Shown here: piece by piece, positions 25,861-35,675 of the stretch
Layout: each line of letters starts with the position of its first letter
How positions within the stretch are numbered: the stretch's first letter is position 1
NCBI GenBank assembly: GCA_963666755.2
Contig: CAXXGW010000009.1
Location: 62,001 to 126,000 of the forward strand
Length of the DNA: 64,000 nt
DNA from: CAXXOK01 sp963666755
GTDB lineage: Bacteria > Bacillota > Clostridia > Christensenellales > Aristaeellaceae
Reading direction: 5' to 3'
Notes under the pieces: model-generated
The model's database searches: none
What the model was told of the DNA's origin: nothing
Seen by the model: the letters and a program-made list of their open reading frames with translations, nothing else
Position numbers and translations under genes: made by a program

Positions 25861-26382
25861 GCGGGCGCTCCTTTACGGCGGGCCGGTCGTTGCAGCCGCG
25901 CGCCCTCATGATAAACGCCGGGAGGCTTCTCTGTCAAGGGGAGGGGCTGGGGGCGAGAGCAGCGACCGTTCTGTAACGGAGGAGCATTCTGGCGAGGCAA
26001 CCCGGCGAAGGCGGCAGCAGGTGCAGCATCAGCATGGAGGGGAATGCGGCGGGTATTTTATTAGGAAGTTTATCATGCCCGGGCGGATCAAGCGAAGATT
26101 TCAACACGATGCGATAGAATCGGGGTTCCATTCGTTCTTACTTTTGGAGGGATTCCGATGCGAGGGTAAGCAAAATTTGGAGACTCGCCGCGCACCGCCG
26201 CGTGTATCCGACAGGATGGCAAGGGTTACCCGCACCGTATGCAATCCGGTCTTGCACGGATTGTAAGCGCCAGCTTGTAAAAAATGGCGCGCCGGAGAGG
26301 GCATGTGGACGGGAAAGCCGTCTTTTGCGGCGGACAATCTTTACGAAACCGCCGTCGCGAGCCCGGGCCGGAGAAAAAAGCG
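25861..26382. other. Non-coding stretch before the tRNA-Gly promoter
   Basis: About 520 bp lie between the divergent membrane-protein gene and the tRNA promoter. Short frames exist on both strands (for example minus 26131-25934) but none has a ribosome site or a recognisable product. A GAGGGATTCCGATG near 26149 leads only to a three-codon frame. No function is assigned. Confidence 0.4.
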
Positions 26383-26411
26383 TTGACAAGCGGCACGAAA
26401 ACCGATAAAAT
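26383..26411 (+). promoter_or_regulatory. Strong promoter of tRNA-Gly and tuf
   Basis: A perfect TTGACA (26383-26388) and TAAAAT (26406-26411) are spaced 17 bases, placing the start about 25 bases before the tRNA. Confidence 0.8.
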
Positions 26412-26442
26412 ACACTTTGTTTGGGCGTGGTCGTGCGGACAT

Positions 26443-26516
26443 GCGGGTGTAGCTCAATGGTAGAGCTCCAGCTTCCCAAGCTGGCTACGTGGGTTCGATT
26501 CCCATCACCCGCTCCA
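26443..26516 (+). tRNA. tRNA-Gly (anticodon CCC), CCA end encoded
   Basis: The acceptor arm GCGGGTG pairs with CACCCGC, followed by discriminator T and encoded CCA. The D arm contains AGCTCAATGGTAGAGCT. The anticodon stem CCAGC/GCTGG holds the loop TTCCCAA, so the anticodon is CCC, which reads GGG. The T arm is GTGGGTTCGATTCCCAT. The 3' end lies 51 bases before the tuf ATG with no terminator between, so the tRNA is probably cut from a tRNA-tuf precursor. Confidence 0.95.
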
Positions 26517-26567
26517 ACCGCATGCAACCGTACCGACAATAACGGAACCAATAAGGAGGAACATTCC

Positions 26568-27782
<1,215 letters not shown>

Positions 27783-27793
27783 ATCCTTTATAA

Positions 27794-27823
27794 GAGCCTC
27801 CGCTGCTCAGGCAGCGGAGGCTC
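27794..27823 (+). terminator. Stem-loop directly after tuf
   Basis: GAGCCTCCGCTGC and GCAGCGGAGGCTC form a 13-bp perfect stem around TCAG. No T-run follows, because the dispersed repeat element begins at 27831. A near-copy of the hairpin recurs on the other side of the element. Confidence 0.6.
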
Positions 27824-27830
27824 TCGTCAA

Positions 27831-27990
27831 CCTGCTGAAAAAGCCCCATCTGCTTTGTCGCCTGCACCGGATAAGGGCGGTCACGTACGTCCGTGTACGC
27901 TCCCGCCCTTATCCGGTTTGGCTTCGCGCATCTGAACCTTTTTGAGCAGGCTACATTCTGGCATCTTTAAAAGGTTTGTTAACGGTCTGA
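27831..27990. repeat. Dispersed MITE-like palindromic element, copy 1
   Basis: The element runs from CCTGCTGAAAAAG to the inverted CTTTTTGAGCAGG-type end at 27950. A shared tail (CTGGCATCTTTAA...GGTCTGA) extends it to about 27990. The interior is a long imperfect palindrome around TACGTCCGTGTACG flanked by CCGGATAAGG and CCTTATCCGG. Copy 2 is at 41493-41652. No transposase is encoded, so this is a non-autonomous element or a mobile hairpin. Confidence 0.8.
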
Positions 27991-28027
27991 CGAGAACCTC
28001 CGCTGCTCAGGCTGCGGAGGTTCTCGT
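27990..28027 (+). terminator. Second copy of the tuf stem-loop
   Basis: ACGAGAACCTCCGC and GCGGAGGTTCTCGT form a 14-bp stem closely related to the hairpin at 27794, with paired changes in the stem (CCTC/GAGG context CC to AA and GG to TT). It is followed only by a weak T-containing stretch (CGTTTAAAT). Confidence 0.6.
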
Positions 28028-28143
28028 CGTTTAAATAAAGACACACACGGAAGCGTGTGCATATAGCCTTTGGTGTGTGTTCCCTGATCGGATACGGCAG
28101 GCCGTTTTTCAACAAAAAAACAGATGCGGATTTGAAAAAACAC

Positions 28144-28172
28144 TTGCATTTGAGGTGCGCATCGGGTATACT
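28144..28172 (+). promoter_or_regulatory. Promoter of the S10-spc ribosomal operon
   Basis: TTGCAT (28144-28149) and TATACT (28167-28172) are 17 bases apart. The leader of about 230 nt before rpsJ contains GC-rich dyads and may carry ribosomal-protein autoregulation, but I cannot match a known leader class. Between 28028 and 28143 there is only a small ACGG/CCGT hairpin with TTTT near 28094. Confidence 0.7.
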
Positions 28173-28411
28173 AATCGAGCTGTCTGTTCAGGGATGATGT
28201 GATAAGTTGCCGCCATGGCCATGGCGGGTAATTATCGCGGACCAGCCCGTCAATCGGGCGACGGACTTAAGACGCCGCGGGTGCGGAAAAGGCTCCTCGG
28301 ACCCGGCCCAACCGGACTGGATGAAGGCGAGAGCAATCTCGCCTCACGAAAAGGAACTGATGGACACGCCCGGAGCGGTGTACTTGAGACGAAAGTCAAG
28401 GAGGTACAAAA

Positions 28412-28726
28412 ATGGCCAGCCAAAAGATTCGGATCAAGCTGAAGGCCTACGAGCACAACCTGATCGACCAGTCCGCCGAGCGCATCGTGGAAACCGCCAA
28501 GCGGACCGGCGCGCGGGTGTCGGGCCCCATCCCCCTTCCCACCGAGAAGGAAATCGTCACCATTCTTCGCGCACCGCACAAGTATAAGGACAGCCGCGAG
28601 CAGTTCGAAATGCGCACCCACAAGCGCCTGATCGACATCCTCAACCCCAACCCGCGCACGGTGGACGCCATGATGAAGCTCGATCTTCCTGCCGGTGTCG
28701 AGATCGAAATCAAGCTGAACAATTAA
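28412..28726 (+). CDS. rpsJ: 30S ribosomal protein S10 (NusE)
   Basis: S10 sits in the 30S head and also acts as NusE in transcription antitermination. The 104-residue protein starts MASQKIRIKLKAYEHNLIDQSAERIVETAKRTGA and contains the RTHKRLIDILNP and DLPAGVEIEIKL signatures. AAGGAGG lies seven bases before the ATG. It is the first gene of the operon; rplC follows after 17 bp. Confidence 0.98.
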   Translation: MASQKIRIKLKAYEHNLIDQSAERIVETAKRTGARVSGPIPLPTEKEIVTILRAPHKYKDSREQFEMRTHKRLIDILNPNPRTVDAMMKLDLPAGVEIEIKLNN

Positions 28727-28743
28727 GCAGGAGGTACGCACTC

Positions 28744-29388
28744 ATGAAAAAAGCGATCGTAGGCAAGAAGATCGGCATGACGCAGGTCTTCACCGATGAC
28801 GGCCGCCTTGTGCCCGTGACCGTGGTGGAGGCCGGCCCCTGCAAGGTCGTGCAGAAGAAGAGCGTTGAAAGCGACGGCTATGCGGCAGTACAGGTCGGCT
28901 TTGACGCCATTCCGGAAAACCGTGCCAAGAAACTCGTCAGCAAGCCCCTCAAGGGCCATTTCCAGAAGGCCGGCGTGGCTGCCACGCGTTACCTGCGCGA
29001 GCTGCGCCTGGATAACGCCGCCGAGTTGGAAGTGGGCAGCGACCTGACCGTTACCCAGTTTATCCCGGGCGATAAGATCGATGTGTGCGGCGTGACCCGC
29101 GGCCGCGGCTTCACCGGCGCCATCTACCGCTGGAACCAGCACACCGGCCCCATGGCCCACGGCTCCAAATACCACCGCGGCGTCGGCTCCATGAGCGCCA
29201 ACACCGACCCCGCGCGCGTGTTCAAGAACAAGCACATGCCCGGCCACTATGGCGTAGAGCGTGTGACCGTGCAAAACCTGGAGATCGTCAAGATCGACGC
29301 CGAGCGCAACCTGCTCCTCATCAAGGGCGCGGTGCCGGGCCCCAACGGCGGCCTGCTGATCGTGCGCAACGCCATCAAGGGCGCCTGA
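28744..29388 (+). CDS. rplC: 50S ribosomal protein L3
   Basis: L3 is an early 50S assembly protein whose loop reaches the peptidyl transferase centre. The 214-residue protein begins KKAIVGKKIGMTQVFTDDGRLVPVTVVEAGPC and includes the tip segment around KYHRGVGSMSANTDPARVFK, with HMPGHYGVERVTVQNLEIVKID after it. AGGAGG precedes the ATG by seven bases. Confidence 0.98.
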   Translation: MKKAIVGKKIGMTQVFTDDGRLVPVTVVEAGPCKVVQKKSVESDGYAAVQVGFDAIPENRAKKLVSKPLKGHFQKAGVAATRYLRELRLDNAAELEVGSDLTVTQFIPGDKIDVCGVTRGRGFTGAIYRWNQHTGPMAHGSKYHRGVGSMSANTDPARVFKNKHMPGHYGVERVTVQNLEIVKIDAERNLLLIKGAVPGPNGGLLIVRNAIKGA

Positions 29389-29419
29389 TCCATGCTTGCT
29401 ATGAAGGAGGATATCATCC

Positions 29420-30043
29420 ATGCCTAAGACTGCACTGTATAACATGGAGGGCGCGGCCATCGGCGAAGTGGAACTGAGCGACGCGATTTTTGCCGCTCCT
29501 GTGAACGTCGCCGCCATGCATTTGGTTGTGCGTTCCATTCTGGCCAACAAGCGTCAGGGCACGCAAAGCGCGCTGACCCGCGGCGAGGTTCGCGGCGGCG
29601 GCCGGAAAATCTACCGCCAAAAGGGCACCGGTAACGCGCGCCATCACGGCAACCGCGCGCCCCAGTTCAAGCACGGCGGCGTCGTGTTCGCCCCCAAGCC
29701 CCGGGATTATGTCGTCAACGTGCCCCGCAAGGTGCGCCGCCTCGCTTTCAAAAGCGCGCTGACCAGCCGCCTGATGGATGGCGACGTGATCGTGGTGGAC
29801 GCGCTTTCGCTGGAACAGCCCAAGACCAAGCTGATGGCGAAGTTCCTCTCGAATTTCGAGCTGAAGAACGCCACGCTGCTGGTGCTGCCCGGCCGCGACG
29901 AGACCCTCGTGCGCGCCGGCCAGAACATCGAAAAGCTGCAGACCTCCTATGTCAACACCCTGAACGTGTATGACATCCTGAAGGCCGGCAAAATCATCCT
30001 CACGCAGGATGCCCTCAAGGGCGTAGAGGAGGTTTACGCATGA
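29420..30043 (+). CDS. rplD: 50S ribosomal protein L4
   Basis: L4 lines the exit tunnel and in some bacteria autoregulates this operon. The 207-residue product has the tunnel-loop segment RGGGRKIYRQKGTGNARHHGNRAPQFKHGGVVFAPKPRDY and the C-terminal NTLNVYDILKAGKIILTQDAL. AAGGAGGATATC lies before the ATG. It overlaps rplW by four bases (ATGA). Confidence 0.97.
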   Translation: MPKTALYNMEGAAIGEVELSDAIFAAPVNVAAMHLVVRSILANKRQGTQSALTRGEVRGGGRKIYRQKGTGNARHHGNRAPQFKHGGVVFAPKPRDYVVNVPRKVRRLAFKSALTSRLMDGDVIVVDALSLEQPKTKLMAKFLSNFELKNATLLVLPGRDETLVRAGQNIEKLQTSYVNTLNVYDILKAGKIILTQDALKGVEEVYA

Positions 30044-30339
30044 AAGATCCCCACGATATTATCATCCGACCGGTGCTGACCGAGGAATCCTACGAAGGCT
30101 TCCCCGACAAGCGCTACGTGTTCGTGGTCGCCCCCACCGCCAACAAGACCGAGATCAAGCTGGCGCTGGAGAGCGTGTTCAAGGGTATCAAGGTGGACAA
30201 GGTGAACACCGTGCGCACCCTGGGCAAGATCAAGCGGCAGGGCAAAACTTCGGGCCGGACCCCCGAGATCAAAAAGGCCTACGTAACCCTGAAAGAGGAC
30301 TCCAAAGCGATCGAGTTCTTCGAAGGCATGGCCGAATAA
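30040..30339 (+). CDS. rplW: 50S ribosomal protein L23
   Basis: L23 surrounds the tunnel exit and docks SRP and trigger factor. The 99-residue protein has the family start DIIIRPVLTEESYE, followed by YVFVVAPTANKTEIKLALESVF and the VNTVRTLGKIKRQGK loop. It begins inside the rplD stop codon with AGAGGAGG upstream, which suggests coupled translation. Confidence 0.97.
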   Translation: MKDPHDIIIRPVLTEESYEGFPDKRYVFVVAPTANKTEIKLALESVFKGIKVDKVNTVRTLGKIKRQGKTSGRTPEIKKAYVTLKEDSKAIEFFEGMAE

Positions 30340-30358
30340 AGCAGGGAGGACAAGAACC

Positions 30359-31189
<831 letters not shown>

Positions 31190-31222
31190 GCCTAAGCAAC
31201 CAAGGAAGGAGGAAGCCCTTAC

Positions 31223-31501
31223 ATGAGCCGTTCCATTAAAAAGGGACCCTATGTGGAATCCGCGCTGCTGAAGCGCGTTACGGAAATGAATAAGCTGGGC
31301 AAGAAGTCGGTGGTCAAGACCTGGTCTCGTGCCTCCACGATCTTCCCGGATTTCGTGGGCCACACCATCGCCGTGCACGACGGTCGCAAACATGTACCGG
31401 TTTACGTTACCGAGGATATGGTGGGCCACAAGCTGGGCGAGTTCGCCCCGACCCGCACGTTCCGCGGCCACGCCGGTGAGAAGGCCGCCGCCAGCAAGTA
31501 A
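31223..31501 (+). CDS. rpsS: 30S ribosomal protein S19
   Basis: S19 pairs with S13 in the 30S head and contacts tRNA. The 92-residue protein reads MSRSIKKGPYVESALLKRV, then KTWSRASTIFPDFVGHTIAVHDGRKHVPVYV and GEFAPTRTFRGH, all family hallmarks. GAAGGAGG precedes the ATG. Confidence 0.98.
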   Translation: MSRSIKKGPYVESALLKRVTEMNKLGKKSVVKTWSRASTIFPDFVGHTIAVHDGRKHVPVYVTEDMVGHKLGEFAPTRTFRGHAGEKAAASK

Positions 31502-31523
31502 GCGGAAGGAGTTGAGTTAACAC

Positions 31524-31907
31524 ATGGCTAGCAATACCCAAAAGCGGGCGCAGGCCCACATGGCGGCCCGTGACACTCGTCCGTCCGCCCACGCCAAATA
31601 CGTGCGGATTTCTTCCAATAAAGTCCGCATCGTGGTGGATCTGATCCGCGGCAAAAAGGTGGACGACGCCGTCGCCATTCTGCAGTTCACCCCCAAAGCC
31701 GCCGCGCCGATCGTGCTCAAGGTGCTCAACAGCGCCATCGCCAACGCCGTAAACAACAATGAGCTGGACCGCAAGTCCCTCTATGTTGCGGAGGTTTACG
31801 CCAACCCCGGCCCCACGCTCAAGCGCTTCGTTGCCCGTTCCCGCGGCAGCGCGTCCCCGATGCTCAAGCGCACCAGCCACATCAGCGTGGTGCTGGAACA
31901 GAAGTAA
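31524..31907 (+). CDS. rplV: 50S ribosomal protein L22
   Basis: L22 binds all 23S rRNA domains and its hairpin lines the exit tunnel. The 127-residue protein has ARYVRISSNKVR-like text (AKYVRISSNKVRIVVDLIRGK) and ends with the tunnel-hairpin region GPTLKRFVARSRGSASPMLKRTSHISVVL. The N-terminus is about ten residues longer than the shortest forms. Confidence 0.97.
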   Translation: MASNTQKRAQAHMAARDTRPSAHAKYVRISSNKVRIVVDLIRGKKVDDAVAILQFTPKAAAPIVLKVLNSAIANAVNNNELDRKSLYVAEVYANPGPTLKRFVARSRGSASPMLKRTSHISVVLEQK

Positions 31908-31924
31908 GCTAAGGAGGTACCATA

Positions 31925-32599
31925 ATGGGTCAGAAAGTCAATCCCCATGGTGCTCGCGTTGGCGTGATCTTCAACTGGAGCACCCGCTGGTACGCCGGCA
32001 AGAAGGATTTTGCGAACAACCTCGTGGAGGATTTCAAACTTCGCAAAATGCTCAAGGAGAAGTACTACTCTACCGGTATCAGCCACATTGATATCGAGCG
32101 CAGCGCCAACCGCATCACCGTGAACATCTTCACCGCCAAGCCCGGTATGATTATCGGCCGCGGCGGCGCGGGCATCGAAAACCTCAAGAAGGATGTGGAA
32201 ACCTTCCTGGGCAAGCCCGCCAACATGAACATCATGGAGATCAAAGTGCCCGAAACCAACGCGCAGCTGGTGGCCGAGAACATCGCCCAGCAGCTGGAGA
32301 AGCGCATCAGCTTCCGCCGCGCGATGAAGCAGAGCATGCAGCGCGCCATGAAAGCCGGCGCCAAAGGCATGAAGTGCAGCGTCGGCGGCCGTCTGGGCGG
32401 CGCGGACATCGCCCGCACCGAGCACTACCACGAGGGCTCCATCCCGCTGCAGACGCTTCGCGCCGACATCGATTACGGCTTTGCCGAAGCGAAAACCACC
32501 TACGGCCGCCTGGGCGTCAAGGTGTGGGTCTACAAGGGCCAGCGCCTGCCCAAGCCCAAGAAAGCGCCGGGCGCCGCTGCCAGCGAAGGAGGCAAATAA
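31925..32599 (+). CDS. rpsC: 30S ribosomal protein S3
   Basis: S3 guards the mRNA entry tunnel. The 224-residue product starts GQKVNPHGARVGVIFNWSTRWYAGKKDF and has a KH domain with GMIIGRGGAGIENLKKDVE. A C-terminal domain follows with GLKC-like text (GMKCSVGGRLGGADIARTEHYHEGSIPLQTLRADIDYG). AAGGAGG lies before the ATG at 31925. Confidence 0.98.
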   Translation: MGQKVNPHGARVGVIFNWSTRWYAGKKDFANNLVEDFKLRKMLKEKYYSTGISHIDIERSANRITVNIFTAKPGMIIGRGGAGIENLKKDVETFLGKPANMNIMEIKVPETNAQLVAENIAQQLEKRISFRRAMKQSMQRAMKAGAKGMKCSVGGRLGGADIARTEHYHEGSIPLQTLRADIDYGFAEAKTTYGRLGVKVWVYKGQRLPKPKKAPGAAASEGGK

Positions 32600-32602
32600 G
32601 CT

Positions 32603-33043
32603 ATGTTGATGCCCAAGAGAGTCAAGCGCCGCCGCGTTTTCCGTGGCCGCATGAAGGGTAAGGCACACCGCGGTAACTTTATCGCCTACGGCGAGTACGG
32701 CCTCGTGGCGCTGGAGCCGGCGTGGATCACCAGCCAGCAGATCGAAGCCGCCCGTATCGCTCTGACCCGCTACACCAAGCGCGGCGGTCAGGTCTGGATC
32801 AAGATTTTCCCCGATAAGCCGGTAACCGAAAAGCCTGCCGAGACCCGCATGGGCAGCGGCAAGGGTTCTCCGGAATACTGGGTGGCCGTGGTCAAGCCCG
32901 GCCGCGTGCTGTTTGAGGTTTCGGGCGTGGGTGACGACATGGCGCTGGAAGCCCTGCGCCTGGCGGGCCACAAACTGCCCATCAAGACGAAGATCCTCAA
33001 GCGCGAAACCGAAAACATCGAAGCGGGTGGTGAAGCGAAATGA
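32603..33043 (+). CDS. rplP: 50S ribosomal protein L16
   Basis: L16 organises the A-site region of the 50S subunit. The 146-residue protein has MPKRVKRRRVFRGRMKGKAHRG, QIEAARIALTRYTKRGGQVWIKIFPDKPVTEKPAETRMG and GKGSPEYWVAVVKPGRVLFE. ATG at 32603 fits GGAGG ten bases upstream; the ATG two codons later is a possible alternative. Confidence 0.97.
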   Translation: MLMPKRVKRRRVFRGRMKGKAHRGNFIAYGEYGLVALEPAWITSQQIEAARIALTRYTKRGGQVWIKIFPDKPVTEKPAETRMGSGKGSPEYWVAVVKPGRVLFEVSGVGDDMALEALRLAGHKLPIKTKILKRETENIEAGGEAK

Positions 33044-33240
33044 AGGCCAACGAGCTTCTCACGTTAAACAAGGCTGAGCTGGAAGGCAAGGCCCGGGATT
33101 TGAAGGAAGAGCTGTTCAACCTTCGTTTTCAGCTCGCGACCGGTCAACTGCAAAACACGATGGTCATCAAGGGCGTAAAACGCGACATCGCCCGTGTCCT
33201 GACCGCCCTTCGCCAGCTTGAACAGAAAGACGCTCAGTGA
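33040..33240 (+). CDS. rpmC: 50S ribosomal protein L29
   Basis: L29 is a two-helix protein at the tunnel exit next to L23. The 66-residue product has NELLTLNKAELEGKARDLKEELFNLRFQLATGQLQNT and the basic VKRDIARVLTALRQLE. It overlaps rplP by four bases (ATGA). Confidence 0.96.
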   Translation: MKANELLTLNKAELEGKARDLKEELFNLRFQLATGQLQNTMVIKGVKRDIARVLTALRQLEQKDAQ

Positions 33241-33276
33241 TGAGCGAGACGCGATATGAAGGAGGCAGCCGCTTCA

Positions 33277-33537
33277 ATGTCTGAACAAAGAGGACTTCGC
33301 AAGACCCGCGTGGGTATGGTCGTGAGCGATAAGATGGACAAAACCATCGTCGTGGAGATCAAAGAGCGCGTGCGTCATCCGCTGTACGGCAAGATTCTGA
33401 ACCAGACCAGCAAGCTCAAGGCGCATGACGAAGAGAACGCCTGCGGCATCGGCGATACCGTACGCGTGATGGAAACCCGTCCGCTGAGCAAGGATAAGCA
33501 CTGGCGCCTGGTGGAGATCATCGAGAAGGCCAAGTAA
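33277..33537 (+). CDS. rpsQ: 30S ribosomal protein S17
   Basis: S17 is an OB-fold primary binder of 16S rRNA. The 86-residue product contains RKTRVGMVVSDKMDKTIVVEIKERVRHPLYGKI and DTVRVMETRPLSKDKHWRLVEI. ATG at 33277 is preferred because AAGGAGG lies about eleven bases upstream; an ATG at 33256 would place that site inside the gene. Confidence 0.97.
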   Translation: MSEQRGLRKTRVGMVVSDKMDKTIVVEIKERVRHPLYGKILNQTSKLKAHDEENACGIGDTVRVMETRPLSKDKHWRLVEIIEKAK

Positions 33538-33720
33538 GGTGGGGCGCGTCGTTTCCCGTAAAGTTTCCCAACGCCGCCCGATGGGCGCGCGAGGCACAAC
33601 GTGATTCGGCGATCTCCGACCTGCCCTCGTCGGCGACATACCGCCGCCGATGGGCGCTCCGAACTTAAACTGCGGACGGCTACCCCGTAGCCATCCGATT
33701 CCTACAAGGAGGAAAACCGT
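33538..33720. other. Unusually long spacer (183 bp) inside the spc region
   Basis: Other genes of this operon are separated by under 45 bp, but here 183 bp lie between rpsQ and rplN. The stretch contains repeated CGCCGCCCGATGGGCGC-like and CCGCCGATGGGCGC-like dyads and a CGGCGA...TCGCCG-type pairing. It has no frame with a ribosome site except the rplN one (AAGGAGG). It may be a processing or regulatory element. Confidence 0.5.
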
Positions 33721-34089
33721 ATGATCCAGCCGCAAACGCGACTCAAAGTGGCCGATAATTCCGGCGCTAAGGAAATCATGTGCATCCGCGTGCTCGGCGG
33801 TTCCTTCCGCCGCGACGGCAGCATCGGTGATGTGATCGTGGCCAGCGTCAAATCCGCCACCCCGGGCGGTGCCGTGAAAAAGGGCGATGTGGTCAAGGCC
33901 GTTATCGTGCGCATGCGCAAGCAGAAGCGCCGCCCCGACGGCAGCTACATCCGCTTCGACGACAATGCCGCCGTACTGATTGGCGAAGACAAAATGCCCA
34001 AGGGCACCCGTATCTTTGGGCCCGTCGCGCGCGAACTGCGCGAAAAAGCCTACATGAAGATCGTTTCCCTCGCGCCCGAAGTGCTGTAA
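33721..34089 (+). CDS. rplN: 50S ribosomal protein L14
   Basis: L14 forms part of the intersubunit bridge B8 and is a target of RsfS in other bacteria. The 122-residue protein begins MIQPQTRLKVADNSGAKEIMCIRVLGGS, with GDVIVASVKSATPGGAVKKGDVVKAVIVR and RIFGPVARELREKAYMKIVSLAPEVL, typical of the family throughout. Confidence 0.98.
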   Translation: MIQPQTRLKVADNSGAKEIMCIRVLGGSFRRDGSIGDVIVASVKSATPGGAVKKGDVVKAVIVRMRKQKRRPDGSYIRFDDNAAVLIGEDKMPKGTRIFGPVARELREKAYMKIVSLAPEVL

Positions 34090-34103
34090 TGGAGGATTGA
34101 CCA

Positions 34104-34457
34104 ATGATTGCGAAGGTTCATGTGAAAAAGAACGATCAGGTCGTTGTCATCTCCGGGCCCGAGGCTATGAAGGGCAAGCAGGGCAAGATCCTGAACGTGT
34201 TCCCCAAAACCGGCAAAGTGGTTGTGGAAGGCGTGGCTTACGTGAGCAAGCACCGCAAATCCCGCCGCCAGGATCAGCCGGGTGGGATTATCCAGAAGGA
34301 ACGTCCGCTGGACGCTTCCAACGTGATGCTCATCTGCCCCAAGTGCGGCAAGGCTACCCGTACCGGGCACAAAATCGTCCAGGTTGAAAACGACAAGGGC
34401 GAGAAACTGTCTAAAAATGTCCGTGTGTGCAAGCGTTGCGCCGCGGAGATCGAGTAA
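34104..34457 (+). CDS. rplX: 50S ribosomal protein L24
   Basis: L24 is an assembly initiator near the tunnel exit. The 117-residue protein has a KOW motif (HVKKNDQVVVISGPEAMKGKQGKILNVFPK) and then a C-terminal half with two CxxC pairs (ICPKCGK and VCKRCAAE) that can bind zinc, as in many Clostridia. The ATG is 14 bp after rplN. Confidence 0.97.
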   Translation: MIAKVHVKKNDQVVVISGPEAMKGKQGKILNVFPKTGKVVVEGVAYVSKHRKSRRQDQPGGIIQKERPLDASNVMLICPKCGKATRTGHKIVQVENDKGEKLSKNVRVCKRCAAEIE

Positions 34458-34472
34458 GGGAGGTACGGCGTA

Positions 34473-35015
34473 ATGGCAACCCGCCTTAAGGAGAAATACC
34501 TCAATGATGCCGTGCCTGCCCTCAAGCAGAAATTCGGCTATGAAAATGTCATGCAGGTGCCCCGGCTGCACAAAGTGGTCATCAATATGGGTCTGGGCGA
34601 CTGCAAGGACAACCCCAAGAGCATGGAGCTCGCCATCGCGGAACTGGCGCAGATCAGCGGCCAAAAGCCCCTGATTACCAAGGCCCGCAAGTCCATCGCC
34701 AACTTTAAAGTGCGCGAGGGCATGAACGTCGGCGCCAAGGTAACCCTGCGCGGCAACCGCATGGATGAGTTCATCGATAAGCTCGTCAACATCGCCCTGC
34801 CCCGCGTGCGCGACTTCCGCGGCGTAAGCGACAAGGCGTTCGACGGCCGCGGCAACTATGCCCTGGGCCTGCGCGATCAGCTGATTTTCCCCGAAATCGA
34901 GTACGATAAGGTGGAAAAGGTTCGCGGCATGGAAGTTATTTTTGTCACTTCGGCTAAAACCGACGAGGAATGCAAGGAATTGCTCCGCCTCCTCGGCATG
35001 CCGTTCGCTCAGTAA
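34473..35015 (+). CDS. rplE: 50S ribosomal protein L5
   Basis: L5 binds 5S rRNA and contacts P-site tRNA. The 180-residue product has LKEKYLNDAVPALKQKFGYENVMQVPRLHKVVINMGLGD, KPLITKARKSIANFKVREGMNVGAKVTLRG and GRGNYALGLRDQLIFPEIEYDKVEKVRGMEV. GGGAGGTACGG lies before the ATG. Confidence 0.98.
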   Translation: MATRLKEKYLNDAVPALKQKFGYENVMQVPRLHKVVINMGLGDCKDNPKSMELAIAELAQISGQKPLITKARKSIANFKVREGMNVGAKVTLRGNRMDEFIDKLVNIALPRVRDFRGVSDKAFDGRGNYALGLRDQLIFPEIEYDKVEKVRGMEVIFVTSAKTDEECKELLRLLGMPFAQ

Positions 35016-35036
35016 GCGGGAAGGGAGAAAAAAACC

Positions 35037-35222
35037 GTGGCTAAAACGAGCATGAAAATCAAGCAGGCCAGAGCCCCCAAGTTCTCCACTCGGGCTTACA
35101 CGCGCTGCCGCCTGTGCGGTCGCCCGCACTCGGTGCTTCGCAAGTATGGCGTCTGCCGCATCTGCTTCAGAGAGCTGGCTTACAAGGGCCAGATTCCCGG
35201 CGTCCGCAAGGCCAGCTGGTAA
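35037..35222 (+). CDS. rpsN: 30S ribosomal protein S14, zinc type
   Basis: The 61-residue short form of S14 contains CRLCGRPHSVLRKYGVCRICFREL, a CxxC-x12-CxxC zinc site that marks the zinc-dependent (type Z) paralogue. The start is GTG at 35037, with GGGAGAAAAAAA just upstream. It ends ASW as in most Bacillota S14 proteins. Confidence 0.98.
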   Translation: MAKTSMKIKQARAPKFSTRAYTRCRLCGRPHSVLRKYGVCRICFRELAYKGQIPGVRKASW

Positions 35223-35250
35223 GCGCGAAAGAACGGAAGGAGGTTCTGTC

Positions 35251-35649
35251 ATGGTAATGAATGATCCTATCGCCGATATGCTGACCCGCATCCGCAACGC
35301 GCAAGTGGCAAAGCATGACGCGGTTGTCCTGCCCGCAAGCAACGCGAAAAAGGCGATTGCCAAGATCCTGCTGGCGGAAGGCTATGTAAAGTCCGTGGAT
35401 TTTGTGGACGACGGCCCCCAGGGCAGTATTAAGATCACCCTCAAGTACGTGGGCGGCAAGCAGCCGGTGATCGCGGGGCTTAAGAAAATTTCCAAGCCCG
35501 GCCTGCGTGTGTACGCCAAGGGCGCTGAGCTGCCCAAGGTGCTCGGCGGCCTGGGCATCGCCATCATCTCCACCAGCAAAGGGCTGATGACCGACAAGGA
35601 TGCCCGCAAGCAAATGATCGGCGGCGAAGTGCTCGCCTACATCTGGTAA
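35251..35649 (+). CDS. rpsH: 30S ribosomal protein S8
   Basis: S8 is a primary 16S binder. The 132-residue protein has NDPIADMLTRIRNAQVAKHDAVVLPASNAKKAIAKILLAEGY and the C-terminal GLGIAIISTSKGLMTDKDARKQMIGGEVLAYIW. The ATG at 35251 follows GGAAGGAGG by eight bases; the frame continues 5' only into rpsN. Confidence 0.97.
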   Translation: MVMNDPIADMLTRIRNAQVAKHDAVVLPASNAKKAIAKILLAEGYVKSVDFVDDGPQGSIKITLKYVGGKQPVIAGLKKISKPGLRVYAKGAELPKVLGGLGIAIISTSKGLMTDKDARKQMIGGEVLAYIW

Positions 35650-35675
35650 CCGACACGCATTGGAGGTGTAAGACA

